The notes: generated by a model not told the origin, from the sequence alone. 64,000 nt of DNA from Puffinus mauretanicus (GCA_023333565.1 JAJKFH010003627.1:5685501-5749500), one strand, 5' to 3'; counted from the first letter of the stretch, positions 52,183 through 64,000 are shown. Program-made: numbers and translations.

Positions 52183-53614
52183 TGTTTCCCTAAGAATCAT
52201 AATTGCACTGTTCAAAATCTAACTTTGGTCATATCAGCACTAGCTATTAACATAGTTCTTTCCTTTTGCTCTTTAATTAGTGACCTTCCAAAGGCATTCA
52301 GCTAATGGAATAAAAATGCAGACAAGTGAGAATATATTTTCTCAAAACTTTACATGGCATCATGAACCAGTTTCCAGTTTCTGTGCTACTTTGACTATTT
52401 CATATCTTGATGATGTATGTGAGCTCTTATTCTTTATCCATGATTTATTTCATTTTTCCCCCTCCCTAATTTATATGTATATTTCTCAAGCTGCCAGAAA
52501 CTTTAGACTGATTCAGGAGAACAGTGGAAAGTGTGTGTCACAAAGGCAGGGATTCAAATGAACCTTAGAGCGGAAATTTATTTGCTTATTTATTTATTCT
52601 GTTTTTATGTAGTAAGTGGCAAGAAGAGGCAAAGACCATTCTTTTCAAGGGAGAGAATGTTAACTGTTGTTTTCTAGGAAGTGGGTTCAATCATTGTCTC
52701 TGTCAGTCTGTTTTGACACACAGAGAAAAGAAAGACCAAGTCTGCCTTTGTTTTCTCCAACTCTGTAAGCTGGGTCATCCAGGTAATTACAGCTTTACTT
52801 AAGAAAGAGTGTGAGAGAGAAAATCTCTGCTGCTGCTTGTAAGCACAAAGAAAAGACACTTGAGGGAATTAAATTGCATGATGATTTTTATAAGGCATCT
52901 GAATCATTTTGCATTCCACCTCTAAAGCAGAAAATGATGAGTTTAATATCATATTGTAGGATGTAACTTGTAAGTCTCTCAGAAGGCAGCTATGGCATCC
53001 AGAGATGTTTGAGCCTGGTTATTAATTTCTTTCTGCTTAAAGGCTGAAGCAAACGTGACTATGAGACTTCGAGCCACCCGTAAATTTATTCCCATTCTTA
53101 CTTGTAGATGCTACTGCATTACAAGCCATAACCAGGGTTGGTTCTGCTGTGCTGATACTGACAGATACCCCTGTTGTTTAACAGCAGATAGGATTGGTTT
53201 ATGTTTTAAGTGTGTTTGTATGTGCTTATGTAAATGCACACGTACATTTATTAACTTCATTCTCCCATTAAAATTCTCCCTATCTCAAACAGAAACAATT
53301 TCAGAAGGTCAGCTCTCTGCTGATTTTTCTGAAATTCCCATCACTATGTGACATTATATATTTAATAAAATGTTAATTCTGTGATCCTGCCTAAATTGCA
53401 GGAGATCAGTAATTATGTCAAAATCTTCCAGAGAACCTCAACTGAAATATAAAACTTTATTCCCTAGCTTAAATTTGTAGTGTGGCAGTGGGTGAAACAG
53501 TTCCTACACGTAAAGTGCTTATGAATATGTATGACTCTAAAGAGAGAGAAAAAATACCATTATCGTTCAGGAACATATCTTCATTCTTTTGAGAAACTTG
53601 TCTGCAAACAAATT

Positions 53615-53638
53615 GTCTACTACTTGGTCTACTACTTG
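53615..53638. repeat. 12-bp tandem duplication
   Basis: Two exact adjacent copies of GTCTACTACTTG at 53615-53626 and 53627-53638. Confidence 0.95.
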
Positions 53639-55663
53639 GGGCACAAGGTGGCAAACTTTGAGTTTAATGTCCCTGTGACTGGGCTGTTATTGTCCATTTT
53701 AAGGCCACAATATCTTTGTGTCTGTGAATAAGGAGAATTTTTCCATTAGGAACTCATGTGTTATATTAACAATGCACTGAATTATTTTGTTCTGTAATGG
53801 AGAATGCTCAAGATGTTTCCCTTTGATAAAATAATGAATGGGATGAGAAGAAAAGAAATGTGAAACACTGAAATACTGTTCTGCTCACATATAGCAGTGT
53901 CTGGGAGTAGTACATCTAACTGGCAATTACTCTAGCAATGTTTAACAACTTACTGAATAAGATGGACGATTGCAAATTTGGACTATACTTAGTGGGCAGG
54001 AATATGTGAAATAGAGTTCTCTATATGTTCAGTAGGAGGGTAAGGAACAAAGACCAGAAAAACCAGTTGAATAGTTATTGTGGGCTGACTTAGGAAATAA
54101 CTTTTGAAATAAGTTGTAATGAATGACTGGATAAATGTTTTTAAATACTTGTCTGGGCGATGAGCTATCTGTTGAATGTCATGGTTTCCAAATAAGTGAT
54201 CTAGAAGCTTAATCTTTAGGTGATACTTGTGAAGGACACTGTTGCCTCACAAATAACCATTGTAACCAGACTATTTGAAAATGGTTTTGATGATCAAGAC
54301 AGATCTTCAAAGAAATTTCAGCACCCCAAAAGATTCTCTAAAATTCTCTGGAACACTTTTGTCAGCAATTTTTTTAGCGAGAATCCTAGGAGAGTTTAGA
54401 AAATATTCTCTAGTGATACTGTATGAGACTGGATGACTTGATCAATTGAATACTAAGCTGAGGCTCAGGTCACCCATGTTCTGCAGGTGAATTTCTTACT
54501 GGATAGCCTATGGAAAGTTATCGTAGTAATTTGTGCCTCTGGGTCCCTGTTTATAGACACCTTCTTTTGGAAACAAGTTGATAACTATGGATGAATAAGT
54601 ACAGTATGACACAGCACAAATCATAGTTTATGCCAGCACCTTTATTTGTGTTAAGATACAAATGATACTAGTTTATTGTTAGATATCTTACTGTGCTTCT
54701 CAGTTACTTTATATTAGTAAATATGTCCCTGTAAAGAATTTTGTCTACTTGTTCTAAAATAGGTATGACTTAGGTCACTGACTTCTATGTGAAGGACATT
54801 AATGATTTACAAATATCCAGTTTAACTAGATTATCTCCTCATTTCATCATCAAATCACTGTTTTGAGATTCTACAACATGTTCTGGTTTATGGTGAAATG
54901 CCAGTGTGCATCTGATCTCATCAAATTCTGTTTCTGATGGAGAAATTATCTTATGAAAAATAATATTACTCAATCTTGGTTTTAATTTCTGTATGCTTGG
55001 AGAGGAAGAAAATCCTATGTGGTATTTCATCCTGTCAATGCTGATCTTTCTCCTCAGTGCTATACCTCCGAATAGCAGATGTGTGCTTTATTGCAGTGTT
55101 GGTCCTCTACAGCACAGCATAATGTTTTGGCAGGAGTAAACAATTTATTGTATTAGAGTCAAGTACAATCAAATGTTCCTTTTCCTATGAAGCATGGTCA
55201 GATATTGATATTGCATTAGCTAACATTTTAACATAGGAGAGGCTTAATAAGATACAGTATTACTCTCTCTAGGCTGTTTAATTAAACTAAACAGTCACTG
55301 TGTATTGTACATTGGTTTTCTGCCAAGGGAAAGTAAATCTGTATCATATTAGTTTCACATACCAAATTATGTTCTCCCCCCATCAGAGACTCTCTAGAAG
55401 AGCTGACACTGCTGTCACATGAACTGCATAATACAAACTGCGTTTGTATTACATTGGACTGTCTTGTAGCTCAGTATTCTCCAGTAGCCTGAGCAAGCTT
55501 TGTGTACAGATGAGACGTGGCTGGAGAGCTACCTGTTGTACTTTACTGGCCAGGGTCCCTATTTGCCACTGAGGGGACAGGGCTAAGCATCGTAATCCCT
55601 GTCTTGCTAACAGAGGTCTTCTCCATCCCCCTGTTGGGCTGGGGAGATCTGAACTGTAACCCT

Positions 55664-55704
55664 CTGGTCACCAGGAAGGTTCTTACTGGCCCCATGGTGA
55701 CCAG
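55664..55704. repeat. 10-bp perfect inverted repeat
   Basis: CTGGTCACCA at 55664-55673 and TGGTGACCAG at 55695-55704 are exact reverse complements separated by 21 nt, giving a small GC-rich stem-loop. It may well be chance. Confidence 0.8.
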
Positions 55705-56654
55705 ATGACGGGGTAGGCTTGTCACTGTCTAGTCACAGAGCATCATTTGTTAAGGACCAGAAGTTGCAAAAGTTTGGGGAAACTCTGGGTAATCCAGTGG
55801 CATCTGCTCTGGTAGCACTTTTTAGTACTGGATGTTGCCTTCTGACTGCTGTCGGTGGCATTGTACATGGTGATCAAGGTGAACATTCACTCTTTGCCAC
55901 TGATGGCAGGGGAAGTAGTATATATGATGTGGGGAAAAAGATGTGTCCCTGGACTGGAGACTTGAGCAGTGTTCTCTTACAGAGCCTTCTAAAAGTGAAT
56001 TGTCAGTCCAGGAAGGGTATGGGGAGAGCAGGCACTTCTGTGTTAGGGTGTTTTCTTTTAAAGCAAGAGTTGATGCAGAATCACATGGGAAGCTACAAGC
56101 GGAGAAGCATTCAAGGCACTTGCTTTTGGGAGTTGTTCTGTTGAATTACTACTACAAAGCAGAGTAAGACAAAAACACTTGCAGTATTTCTCCTTATAAA
56201 CCGAAATAAACTGCACAGGAAATACTGAAGTCTTTTTTACACAATTTTGAGCCTGTCTTTCCTGACAGAAGGGTACATCTGCATATTGCGATACAGAATT
56301 GTGCAGAGATGGCAAAGCTATGCCCAAACAATCATGCTCTAGAACTGGAAAGTGCGTATTTTTATCAGTGGCACTAAGCCCTGTATCAATGCGAAGGATA
56401 ATGCTTTGGCTCTATTTTGCACAGTGTCCTGTGCTGCATAAATGTTCTAGCCTTCTCAGAACAGGTAAAGAAATGTCTGTCATGGTCCTGTGTTGCATCT
56501 CACATGAACCCACAAAGAGGTGTGAATGGTTGGATGCATCAAAGCAATTGTCTTTAGCATGGCTCTCTGACGCTGGCACCAGGGTTAGATTCAAGGATGG
56601 CAGTATTGGATTTATGGGAGGCTTCACCTACATAACACAGTCATGATTTATCTC

Positions 56655-56695
56655 ACACTGAATGTTTTTTTGTTATTGTTATTTTCCCTCAACAG
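56655..56695 (+). promoter_or_regulatory. AGBL4: 3' splice site (acceptor) of the AGBL4 exon
   Basis: A pyrimidine-rich tract (about 56665-56690, mainly T with a CCCTC end) runs into AACAG, which ends at 56695. Plausible branch-point adenines lie at 56655 (CTCAC) and 56661-56662 (CTGAA), 33-40 nt before the junction, which is the usual distance. The next base opens the conserved reading frame, so the acceptor is fixed by protein homology as well as by sequence. Confidence 0.85.
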
Positions 56696-56848
56696 AAGAT
56701 TAACCTGGAGTTCTATATTGACATCCATGCCCACTCCACCATGATGAATGGCTTCATGTATGGGAACATCTTTGAAGACGAGGAAAGATTTCAGCGACAG
56801 GCTGTTTTTCCCAAACTACTCTGTCAGAATGCCGAAGACTTCTCTTAT
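56696..56848 (+). CDS. AGBL4: AGBL4 (CCP6) internal coding exon, zinc-carboxypeptidase core
   Basis: Seen: a 153-nt exon of exactly 51 codons, bounded by AG (ends 56695) and GT (56849), phase 0 on both sides, open throughout. It reads from KINLEFYIDIHAHS through TMMNGFMYGN and an acidic EDEERFQRQ stretch to CQNAEDFSY. Known: this block belongs to cytosolic carboxypeptidase 6, an M14-family enzyme that trims glutamates from polyglutamylated tubulin and other proteins in the cytoplasm and at centrioles and basal bodies. The H-A-H-S-T-M-M-N signature points to AGBL4 rather than AGTPBP1 or AGBL1/2/3, which have H-G-H-S followed by basic residues. By analogy with carboxypeptidase A, the first His (codon 56726-56728) should be the third zinc ligand; the HxxE ligands lie in an upstream exon outside the window. 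No lesion is seen. Exon number not assigned. Confidence 0.93.
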
Positions 56849-56854
56849 GTAAGC
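56849..56854 (+). promoter_or_regulatory. AGBL4: 5' splice site (donor) of the AGBL4 exon
   Basis: The exon ends in a TAT codon followed by GTAAGC, a strong GTAAGY donor. The frame reads on only a few codons into the intron before TAA, which confirms the exon end. Confidence 0.85.
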
Positions 56855-59800
56855 AATGTTTCTCTATTAATTTTTTCCTAATTTATTTTTTAATGATAAA
56901 TCTCTGGCTTAATTGGACCGTGTGAATTTTATTTTAATATAAATAGAAGGCTACTTAAAATTTTTTGTCATTATTAGCTACCATCTTCCCTCTTATCTTA
57001 TCCAAAAGTGGTAAGTGGTGATTTTAGGTATTGTCGTTAGACACATGAATAGAAGCAGGTTCTTCATCTTCCATATTATAACCTTTGGTTCTGAATTATT
57101 GGAATATTAGTTTTTCTCAGATCTTTTGTCTTTTGATCAACTGGATCAGCTTTATTGTTTCATTGTTTATATTGTATTATATTGGCAAATATTTTTACTT
57201 GTACACTTTAAATAATAATATAATAGCAAATAGAAGTAAAAATGATAAACTTGAAAGAAAAGGTTAGATGATTTTCTGTTGAAAGTTGTGACAAGGGCAA
57301 TGTATGCTTTTGAAATTCTTTGATATTACCATGGAAAACTGTTCTGCAAGAAAATTTGCAATTGCTCAATACATGTGTTGTAACTTGGAAGAAAGTATGT
57401 GTGTAGGTATCTCTGGATATTGGAAATAAATGGTAAACCCCTATAAATGACTTGGAAAGAGGCATATGTTTTTAGAGCAAGTTTCAAATAGAGTGGAACA
57501 GATCCTTAGCACACATTGGTTGCAGTAGCTCTGCGGAAGTCAGTAGATTTAAGACTCTGGTCGAGTGTGTTGCAACTTTGTGTCAAAGTATGACATCCTG
57601 GCCTTTTCCATAGCCTCTTCCGTGCATCAGTTTTCCTTGAAAGCTCTGCAAGTAGAACACACAAGCCTGCCTGCAACTGCTTGTTTGCTTCTCCTGGCCC
57701 ACCTTACGCACCTGTAGAGCTGCCAGCTAAGCTACTTCTACACAGCTATTCCTTGCTCTGTTTGAATCTATGCACTCCAGGTTTACTTGAGCGAACAGTC
57801 GAAATTTCAAGTAAGAGGTGTTTGGTGTCCCATTTTGCTTTGATTAGGATAAGGAATGTTCAGAAACACATCTCAGCCAAGGCAGTGGGAACTTCCACCC
57901 ATGAGCTGTGAGGAGGGAAGGCAGTGGATGACATTTGGCAGCTATATAATGGGAACAGGCTTAATTAAAAATGACTTTGGAATCCTGCACCAAGCAGAGA
58001 AGAACAGAAGAACCTACTGTTTGGGCCCTGATTTTGTCTGTTATGTTCTTAACCCTCTTTGTTACCCACCATACATTTTCCCAGTCTCTGCTGTCTCCTT
58101 TTTGCTTGTACTTCATCCTCCTGGTACTGAGAGATAAACCTGGATCTCCTCTCAAAGATGGGGACAGCTGGGGCATGGTGCCTGCCTCCTCTGCAGTGCC
58201 ATCCCAACCAGCTCTTGCAGAGGTGGTGGGTGGAGGAGAGTAGGGACCCTGCAGCGTTCCATGTGTTTAGCTCTAGAGAAACAAAATCTACAGATACAAA
58301 AGCAGACGAGTCTGTACAGCAACAGAAACTCTAATTGGAAAAAAGGCCATTTTCATCATGGCAAGAATGCTAGCCTAAAGCTTTCTCATCAAGATGCAGC
58401 AGAGAATGTTTTGCCTTGTGTTTGTGCATATTGAACTGTGGAGTTTGAGTGGGAAGTGAGTCTAGAAATGGAGTTGTGCCACTCTTTTCTTGACAAATCT
58501 GTTCCAGCAAAAGGAAGGAGGAATTGAAACCTGATTCCTGTCCATTTCTCTATCCTATGGTAGTTTGTTTTATGCAAGGGTGGGAAAAGGTTTGGATCAG
58601 TCTCTGACTTTTCTAAGGCTAGGCAGAAGATATCCTTTCCTCTGTCTTTTCTGTTCCCAGGAGGGGGCCCTCTAGTAGACCAAACATTTCCCTTTTCTTC
58701 TTGGGATCAGCCGTGGCAGCTGGGTGGGTAATGCCTGGGAGGGTGTGTGGCTGCTGTTGCTTCCTCTGTTGCCTCATAGTATTGTTTAACCATTGTCAGT
58801 ATTGTTTAACCATTGTCTATATGTTTTGGGGGTTCGGGGGACTGCTGCAGTGTGAAGCTTTCTGCTGTCAACCACTGCAAGGGCTTCTCAGAAAACTGTC
58901 CAGAGTGCAGAAGACCGAATCCCTACTAAATGAGGAGGGACAGCAGCTGCATCTGTTCCCAGCTGTTCGGGGCCTGGGGAAGAGGGAGTTGAGTGGAACA
59001 GCCTGTTCTTGTCCGAGAAGACCTCCGTGACTGAGTTTCTTATCTGCACCTGGTTGTTTCAAAGCCACTTTATAGATAAGGGGGCATTTACAGATCATAG
59101 CAATGAAAATTTGCAATTGATCGGAGTTTAGAAATTTTGTGCTCGAGTGTGGGATTTCTCTCTGTTACTGTGGGAGATTAAGTGTTCCTCTTAGCGCAAG
59201 CCTCAGCTGACAAAGGGAAAATCTTTGAGAAAATGATGTAGGAAATAGAAGTCTATAGCTAAATAAACAGCGCAATCTCTCCCCCTTGACTCTCAATTCT
59301 CCTTTCTGTAGAAGCTGGCAATTGGATATATATGTTGGCATCCAGAGCACCACAGTTTGACCTAGGTGCTGCTGGCACTCAGTACATTGGGCTTTCAACT
59401 CACATCCTACTGGTCTCTTGAGACCGGAAGCTTTTCCCCTGCCATCCACCAAGCCATTCTTCTCAGGGCCGCTGAGAAGTGTTGGAAAAGGAGACAGCCA
59501 CAAAGTGTCCGACGTGTGTGAAGCAAGAGGAGTGAATATTACTGCTGTCTCCAAGTAGGAAAGTCTCTGTTCTCTTGTTTTCAGCTCCAGCCATGTGGGT
59601 GACTGGTTGGAAATATCAGGGGTGAAGTTTGCTGCTCGAAAGAGAGGGAAGGAATCCAGAGCTTCCTGCATTTAAAAAGGCGAAAAAAAAGTGTTGAAGA
59701 TTAAAAATAGTGTATGTAAATATGCCCTATTGACTGCTCAAAGGGAAGGGGGGAAGTGCATCGTTAACATTACCAGGCTGGTGTTTGAAAGTGTGGGAAT

Positions 59801-61615
59801 GGACCACTGTTGTTACTAATTAATTTTCCAAAGCTTCAGGAGGTCTCATTTACATTGTATGCTGCTGCGGCCATTTGTTGGGATTATAATACTTCAACAG
59901 CAGCACTTCAAGTGAAAACTGGCGGCTGCATGAAGTGTTGTCCATAATTGACTAGCTCCATGTCTTCACACAGCACAGAGACAATGTTCCATTATGTTAT
60001 CCATTGACAGTATCATTGAAAAGATTACTCTCCTTAAAGCATCTGTCAACCTTGATTGATTTACAAGGGACAAAGAACTGAAAAGGTTTGAAGTGCGGGT
60101 ACAATTTTTGCCACCGTTTAGCATACATAATGGTTCTCCTTTGATGTCAAAAGCTCATCTTCTATTAATAATGCAGAGGGCTTTTGAATGCAGGCTACTT
60201 GTATGGAGTTCCACACTAATAACCTACTTGCTGTGAAATGGGATTCACTTTGGAGAAGCAGTCATTTGTCTGGGTTTTACATGTTCAGAATGAATCCCGA
60301 CTCAAAGGGATTTCTTTCAGTGCTCTGCATGACTGCAGCTGAGCCCGGCACGGGTTAGGGAAAGCAGGCAAATCCTAGCCTGCTCCTCCAGCCGAGAATC
60401 TGGCAGAAATCACGCAGCCAGATGCAAAGGAGCATGAACAACAAGCCTAAGATGATGCGATCAAATGCCTTGTGCCGTTTTGTCTGGCAACCTTCTATTA
60501 ATATACTTTAGAGTGCATTTCATGCCTGGACTGCTTTCTTCACCTGTCATTTCCAATAGGCCTTTTTATTTAAATGACAGCATCCAAGGGAGATTGGCGA
60601 TTAGAGTAGGGGACGGATAGGGGATTTGTGCCTGCATGCCTGTTGTAGGACCAAAGGCAAGTCACCCGATGTCTCTGTACCCTGTCTGTTGAGCACAACA
60701 CTTAACCTCACAGTACTCTGGAAGGCTGACTGTGGTTTGCAGGTAAAAGTTGTGAAAGGGACCAGAAATTCTTCATTTGCACATGACTTCAGAAACAGAG
60801 GCCTGCCTTTGGCTTAGCCGTCAGCACATGAAGAGGAAAGTGAAAGAAGAGCTAGGAAGTTTTGCTCCCAAATAAATACACGAGACGTTCTTGGGCAGCT
60901 GTCTGGGGAAAAAGGACAAATTCTGTAAGGAAAACATTATATATTTTCAAGGTTTAAGAAGGATATTTTTAAACATTGGGGAGTAAATATAATCTGTATG
61001 AAAGCTCTAACAGTGAGAGCTGACAAGCTCTTTTGAAAGGCTGACTCATTGGGTTTTAGGAGCAGCTGTTGACACCATGTACGAGTGCATTACACATCAG
61101 CCATGGCTAGGAGTTGTTGCAGTATTTGGAGGGGTGTTCTTCATTTGACCTTTCTTGTTCTGGAGAGTGGATTAGTCATAACGACCAGAGACAAGCACTT
61201 GAGCATTTCAAGAACCTGCTAGTCTTAGGGGTGGCTAATTTTGACCTTTGTGACAATATGAGAAGAGGCCATCTGTTCTCTCTGGTTCATTTAAAAGAAA
61301 CAACTGCAGCCATTCTTGGATGGCTTTATCACTTTGTAAAGATTGCTTTTCTTTGCAGTTAAAGGAAAAAGACTGGCCAGAGGTACTTGGCTTAATCTTG
61401 TGGGTTTTTTTTTTTTTCTGAACTAGTGGTACTTGGGATACCTTTGAGTTCTCATTTCATTTTCTTGTATTCAACCTCCCAGCAGAGCACCTTCCTTAGA
61501 AATAGTGTTTGTTGTCCTTTGTGTGCCGTGGTTAGCCAAAGACCCTGATAAAAACTTGGGGTCCCGTTATGTTGGGCACTGGGTAACTACTGAGAAAGTC
61601 CACAACTCCAAGAGA
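56855..61615 (+). other. AGBL4: AGBL4 intron after the exon; no gene seen
   Basis: AT-rich immediately after the donor (56870-57250). The longest frame is 168 codons (59165-59671, minus), without a domain. The segment 59820-60340 is repeat-free and mixed in composition, a candidate conserved non-coding element. The next AGBL4 coding block expected downstream (the S-S-T-S-F-N-R-D region) was not found. Confidence 0.65.
58778..58817. repeat. Perfect 20-bp tandem duplication
   Basis: AGTATTGTTTAACCATTGTC occurs twice, exactly adjacent, at 58778-58797 and 58798-58817, with no variation between copies. This suggests a recent slippage or repair duplication. Confidence 0.97.
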
Positions 61616-61735
61616 TTCCAGTCATGCTGGGAAAGAGACAGAGGGTGCGTGGGAAATGACTTGCTTGAGGAAATTGGAGAATAAAACCCAGGTCTCCAAA
61701 GTGCCAGTCTGGTTTCTTTGTCAGCAGTTCCCTAT
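61616..61735 (-). mobile_element. MIR-type SINE remnant, antisense
   Basis: GGGAAAGAGACAGAGGGTGC, then GTGGGAAATGACTTGCTTGA and ATAAAACCCAGGTCTCC parallel the reverse complement of MIR (gaaactgaggcacagagagg, taagtgacttgcccaaggt, gaacccaggtctcctg). The stretch corresponding to cacacagctagtaagtggc appears deleted. Confidence 0.5.
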
Positions 61736-63745
61736 GTTTTATAGCATGCTGCGCACTCAACAGTGAAGTCTCTGAACAACAACCCACCCAGTTTCCTTTA
61801 TGCAAGCATGTTGTTAACCCCCGTGCCATAACGCTGTGACCTAAAACGTATTTTTGAGACTATCATTGTCTCAGCAATATGAGAAATTCAGATATGGAAT
61901 GATTTGCCCTAGTACTTTTTGTGGTGTTTTTTTGTTTGGTTGTTTTGTTTGGGCTTTTTTAGCCTGGATATCTAAAATTGAGCAACCAAGGAGAAGATTT
62001 TAATCCATCTGTATTTTCTACTGTTCCACAGCACTCCCCTCATCTATCCAAGCTTTCTTAGGGAAGATGTGTTCCTTCCAGCAAACCTCCTCCCATCTAC
62101 CCATGGCAGCCTCGCTAGGCTGTTATCACTTACTCTGGCTGGACATCTTCCTCTTAGTCTTGTGATCCCTATTACTAATCCCAGTGTGTCTTGGGCCATG
62201 TCGGAAGGAAGTGCTGGCACAAGTGCCTTGAGGGAGTAATAACAGCTCATGAACATTGAATGAGCAAATCCCAATAATCTGTTCCGAAGTAAAGAAGAAC
62301 CAGTTTGTGTTGCACGTGGCTGGGCAGGGAAGGGGCAGCAGCAAGCAAGTTGCTCAGACCTAGAATTCATCCTGGAGTAAAATCCATACTCACTTGCACC
62401 ACAGCCTCCTAAGTGCCTCTCTGCTGTTTTGGCAAAAAAAGCCCCTAGTCCCAGAAAGGCAAAAGCTGTTGCATTCAGGTAGGTTTTGTTAACATCATGC
62501 AAGCTTAACAGATCTACTCAGAAATCTCTTAAAACCTGAGCACAACAAATGATCCTACCTTCTTTTTTGTTGTCTTGTACCAGGGCATTTCCAGGAAGAC
62601 AAATACAGCTATTATATGCTTTAGCACCCCTCTGGGATGCATTTCTGCTCACTGCTTCTTGGACATGTTGCTCCATAAGTTCATTTATTTATTTATTTTT
62701 CCTGGAGGCTGGGTGAGGGGAGAGAGAAAACATGTTTCTGGTGGCACAGGGAACAGATTGTAAAGCTTGTGCTTCTAAGTATTATAGGTTTTGGTCTCAC
62801 GAGAACTGTGCCCTCTGGAGAGTCGTGGCTAAATGAAACTGCTCCATTATGTTGTGCTGAACTAGTCCACCCCTCTTTTTATACAGAGGGTTGAATCAAT
62901 TTGTATTGCAAAGAAAAGGAAAAGAAGGGGGGGGAAAGTGTTTGAGTAAATGGATTTTCTTTCAGTACCTTCTTGCTGTATTGTTTGTGCATATAGGAGT
63001 TGACAGTCCCTTCTCCATCCCCACACAGGTAGAAATTTTGAATATCCACAGAAGAAACAAGTTTTCATAGCAATTTTATGGTGTATTTTCTAAGACCATC
63101 ATTACTCTTACCTAATGTCAACAAGCTGGGAGCAGGTGACAGCCTCCCAGAGTAGCACACATGAAAGGAGCTCCTTTACATTCAAGCTGCCTCTCTTGCA
63201 GAGCGCTACAAATTTCACTCGGCTGGGACAAAATGGGCTGTGAAGGAGGGGTAGGAAGTTGGTTAAGAACTGGACACCAATTCCCCTCCCAGGATCTCTT
63301 TCTGGGTATTACCTCTTTAACTATGCGATATTTTAACATAGGTAGAATACAAGTCTGGTTCAGAGAACTGTTCCATAGCAGAGAGAGAGCCCAGGAGGAG
63401 TTTGAGCAATGGGCTGTACTGGGTTGCTCTGGGAGTGCTGTACAACATGCTGCCCCTCTTTAGGAGGGTTGTAATCTCCTGATTCAGACCTACAAGTGAA
63501 CAGAACGTCTCTTTGCCACAGAGGAAACCACTTTTTCTGCAGACTATTCAAAGCACCTGCATGCATGATGGTTGTATTTCCCTTTCTGCTTCTCATTGTC
63601 CTAAGTTTCTGTCATTTGTATAAATGATTATGAAAGCACTCCCAGGAGACCGCACACACGCTCATAAAACTATTGTAAAGAGAAGTATTGCAGGCTATTG
63701 CTAGAGGCTATTTTATTGTATATTTTGAGGAAACGTCTCGTTTTC
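61736..63745 (+). other. AGBL4: AGBL4 intron; no gene seen
   Basis: The longest frame is 152 codons (62044-62502, minus), with no domain. A G8 run lies near 62927-62934. Otherwise featureless. Confidence 0.6.
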
Positions 63746-63850
63746 TACTGACAAATAGGGAAACTGAGTACTCCAGAGACACGAGTTATTTTCTAAACGG
63801 TGTGATTATTCTGTAGAGCTTAGACTAGGAAATGCCAGCTTTGGCATCTT
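63746..63850 (-). mobile_element. Possible MIR-type SINE remnant, antisense
   Basis: CTGACAAATAGGGAAACTGA followed by GTACTCCAGAGACACGAG and GTAGAGCTTAGACTAGGAAA follows the order of the antisense MIR (acagatggggaaactgag, gcacagagagag, gcagagctgggaat), with many substitutions. Confidence 0.45.
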
Positions 63851-64000
63851 TGGGAAGGATTTGCTCTGAGAAGCAGAGGTTGCTATTAGTAAGAAACAGG
63901 GGGGAAAAAGCAGATCTTTTCTTCATTATTATCCTGAAGTATTTGCAGATCCCTTATTTGTGTATATCACTGGTCACAGCTTGGGCTGGCTCTTTAAAGG

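Larger units (their letters stand above)
50421..56654 (+). other. AGBL4: AGBL4 intron up to the exon; no gene seen
   Basis: A T-run sits at 51237-51251. At 51145-51210 CATCTGCAAAACTGGAGATG ACACTG weakly recalls a sense MIR 3' half. AT-rich low-complexity sequence occupies 52139-52182, and a 12-bp duplication lies at 53615-53638. The frame of 141 codons at 55719-56144 (plus) has no domain and no splice logic linking it to the AGBL4 exon. Confidence 0.6.

Noticed and set aside
55719..56144. Frame of 141 codons, plus strand, shortly before the AGBL4 exon
   Set aside because: Considered as an extra AGBL4 exon, but it matches nothing in the carboxypeptidase family and lacks a convincing donor.
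59165..59671. Frame of 168 codons, minus strand
   Set aside because: No domain, and opposite in strand to the host gene with no promoter or splice context.
1..64000. Nested gene inside the AGBL4 intron (BEND5 is nested in mammals)
   Set aside because: No BEN-domain coding sequence or any other recognisable exon set was seen on either strand.
1..64000. tRNA, rRNA, CRISPR array, bacterial operon or phage genes
   Set aside because: No tRNA B-box with a matching cloverleaf, no regularly spaced repeats and no dense long frames; the sequence is plainly vertebrate intron.

Overview
The window looks like nuclear DNA of a bird (or at least a sauropsid), lying almost entirely inside introns of one very large gene. 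The pointers are a chicken-repeat-1 (CR1) LINE with the typical 8-bp 3' repeat, low overall repeat content, faint copies of old amniote repeats (a CR1/L3-like LINE and MIR-type SINEs), a fragment resembling an avian endogenous-retrovirus LTR, and a single exon flanked by good splice sites. Nothing prokaryotic is present: there is no operon, CRISPR array, ribosome-binding site or rRNA.

Only one protein-coding exon is convincing. It lies at 56696-56848 on the plus strand, is 51 codons long, and matches cytosolic carboxypeptidase 6 (AGBL4/CCP6), a tubulin and protein deglutamylase of the M14 zinc-carboxypeptidase family. It carries the H-A-H-S block that supplies the third zinc ligand. About 56.7 kb upstream and 7.2 kb downstream are therefore read as intron of AGBL4, a gene known for huge introns in vertebrates. 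No other AGBL4 exon and no nested gene was recognised.

Layout from left to right: 1-9.5 kb, plain intron; 9.5-11.58 kb, a ruined ancient CR1/L3-type LINE in sense orientation, with endonuclease and reverse-transcriptase traces; 17.77-19.64 kb, a much younger, 5'-truncated CR1 in antisense orientation with a broken ORF2 and a substituted catalytic aspartate; 23.3 kb, a G-quadruplex-like G/T tract; 30.08-30.21 kb, a long near-perfect hairpin; 35.7-36.6 kb and 49-50.4 kb, MIR-like relics; 46.4-46.6 kb, an LTR fragment; 48.4-48.8 kb, the 3' end of another ancient CR1-like element; 56.7 kb, the AGBL4 exon; 58.8 kb, a perfect 20-bp tandem duplication; 61.6 and 63.8 kb, further MIR-like remnants.

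The many open frames of 60-175 codons look like chance frames in intron: none shows a recognisable domain apart from those in the LINE copies. I found no undescribed multi-gene system. The item most worth following up is the 126-nt hairpin at 30081-30206. Repeat identifications rest on remembered consensus patterns, not on a search.
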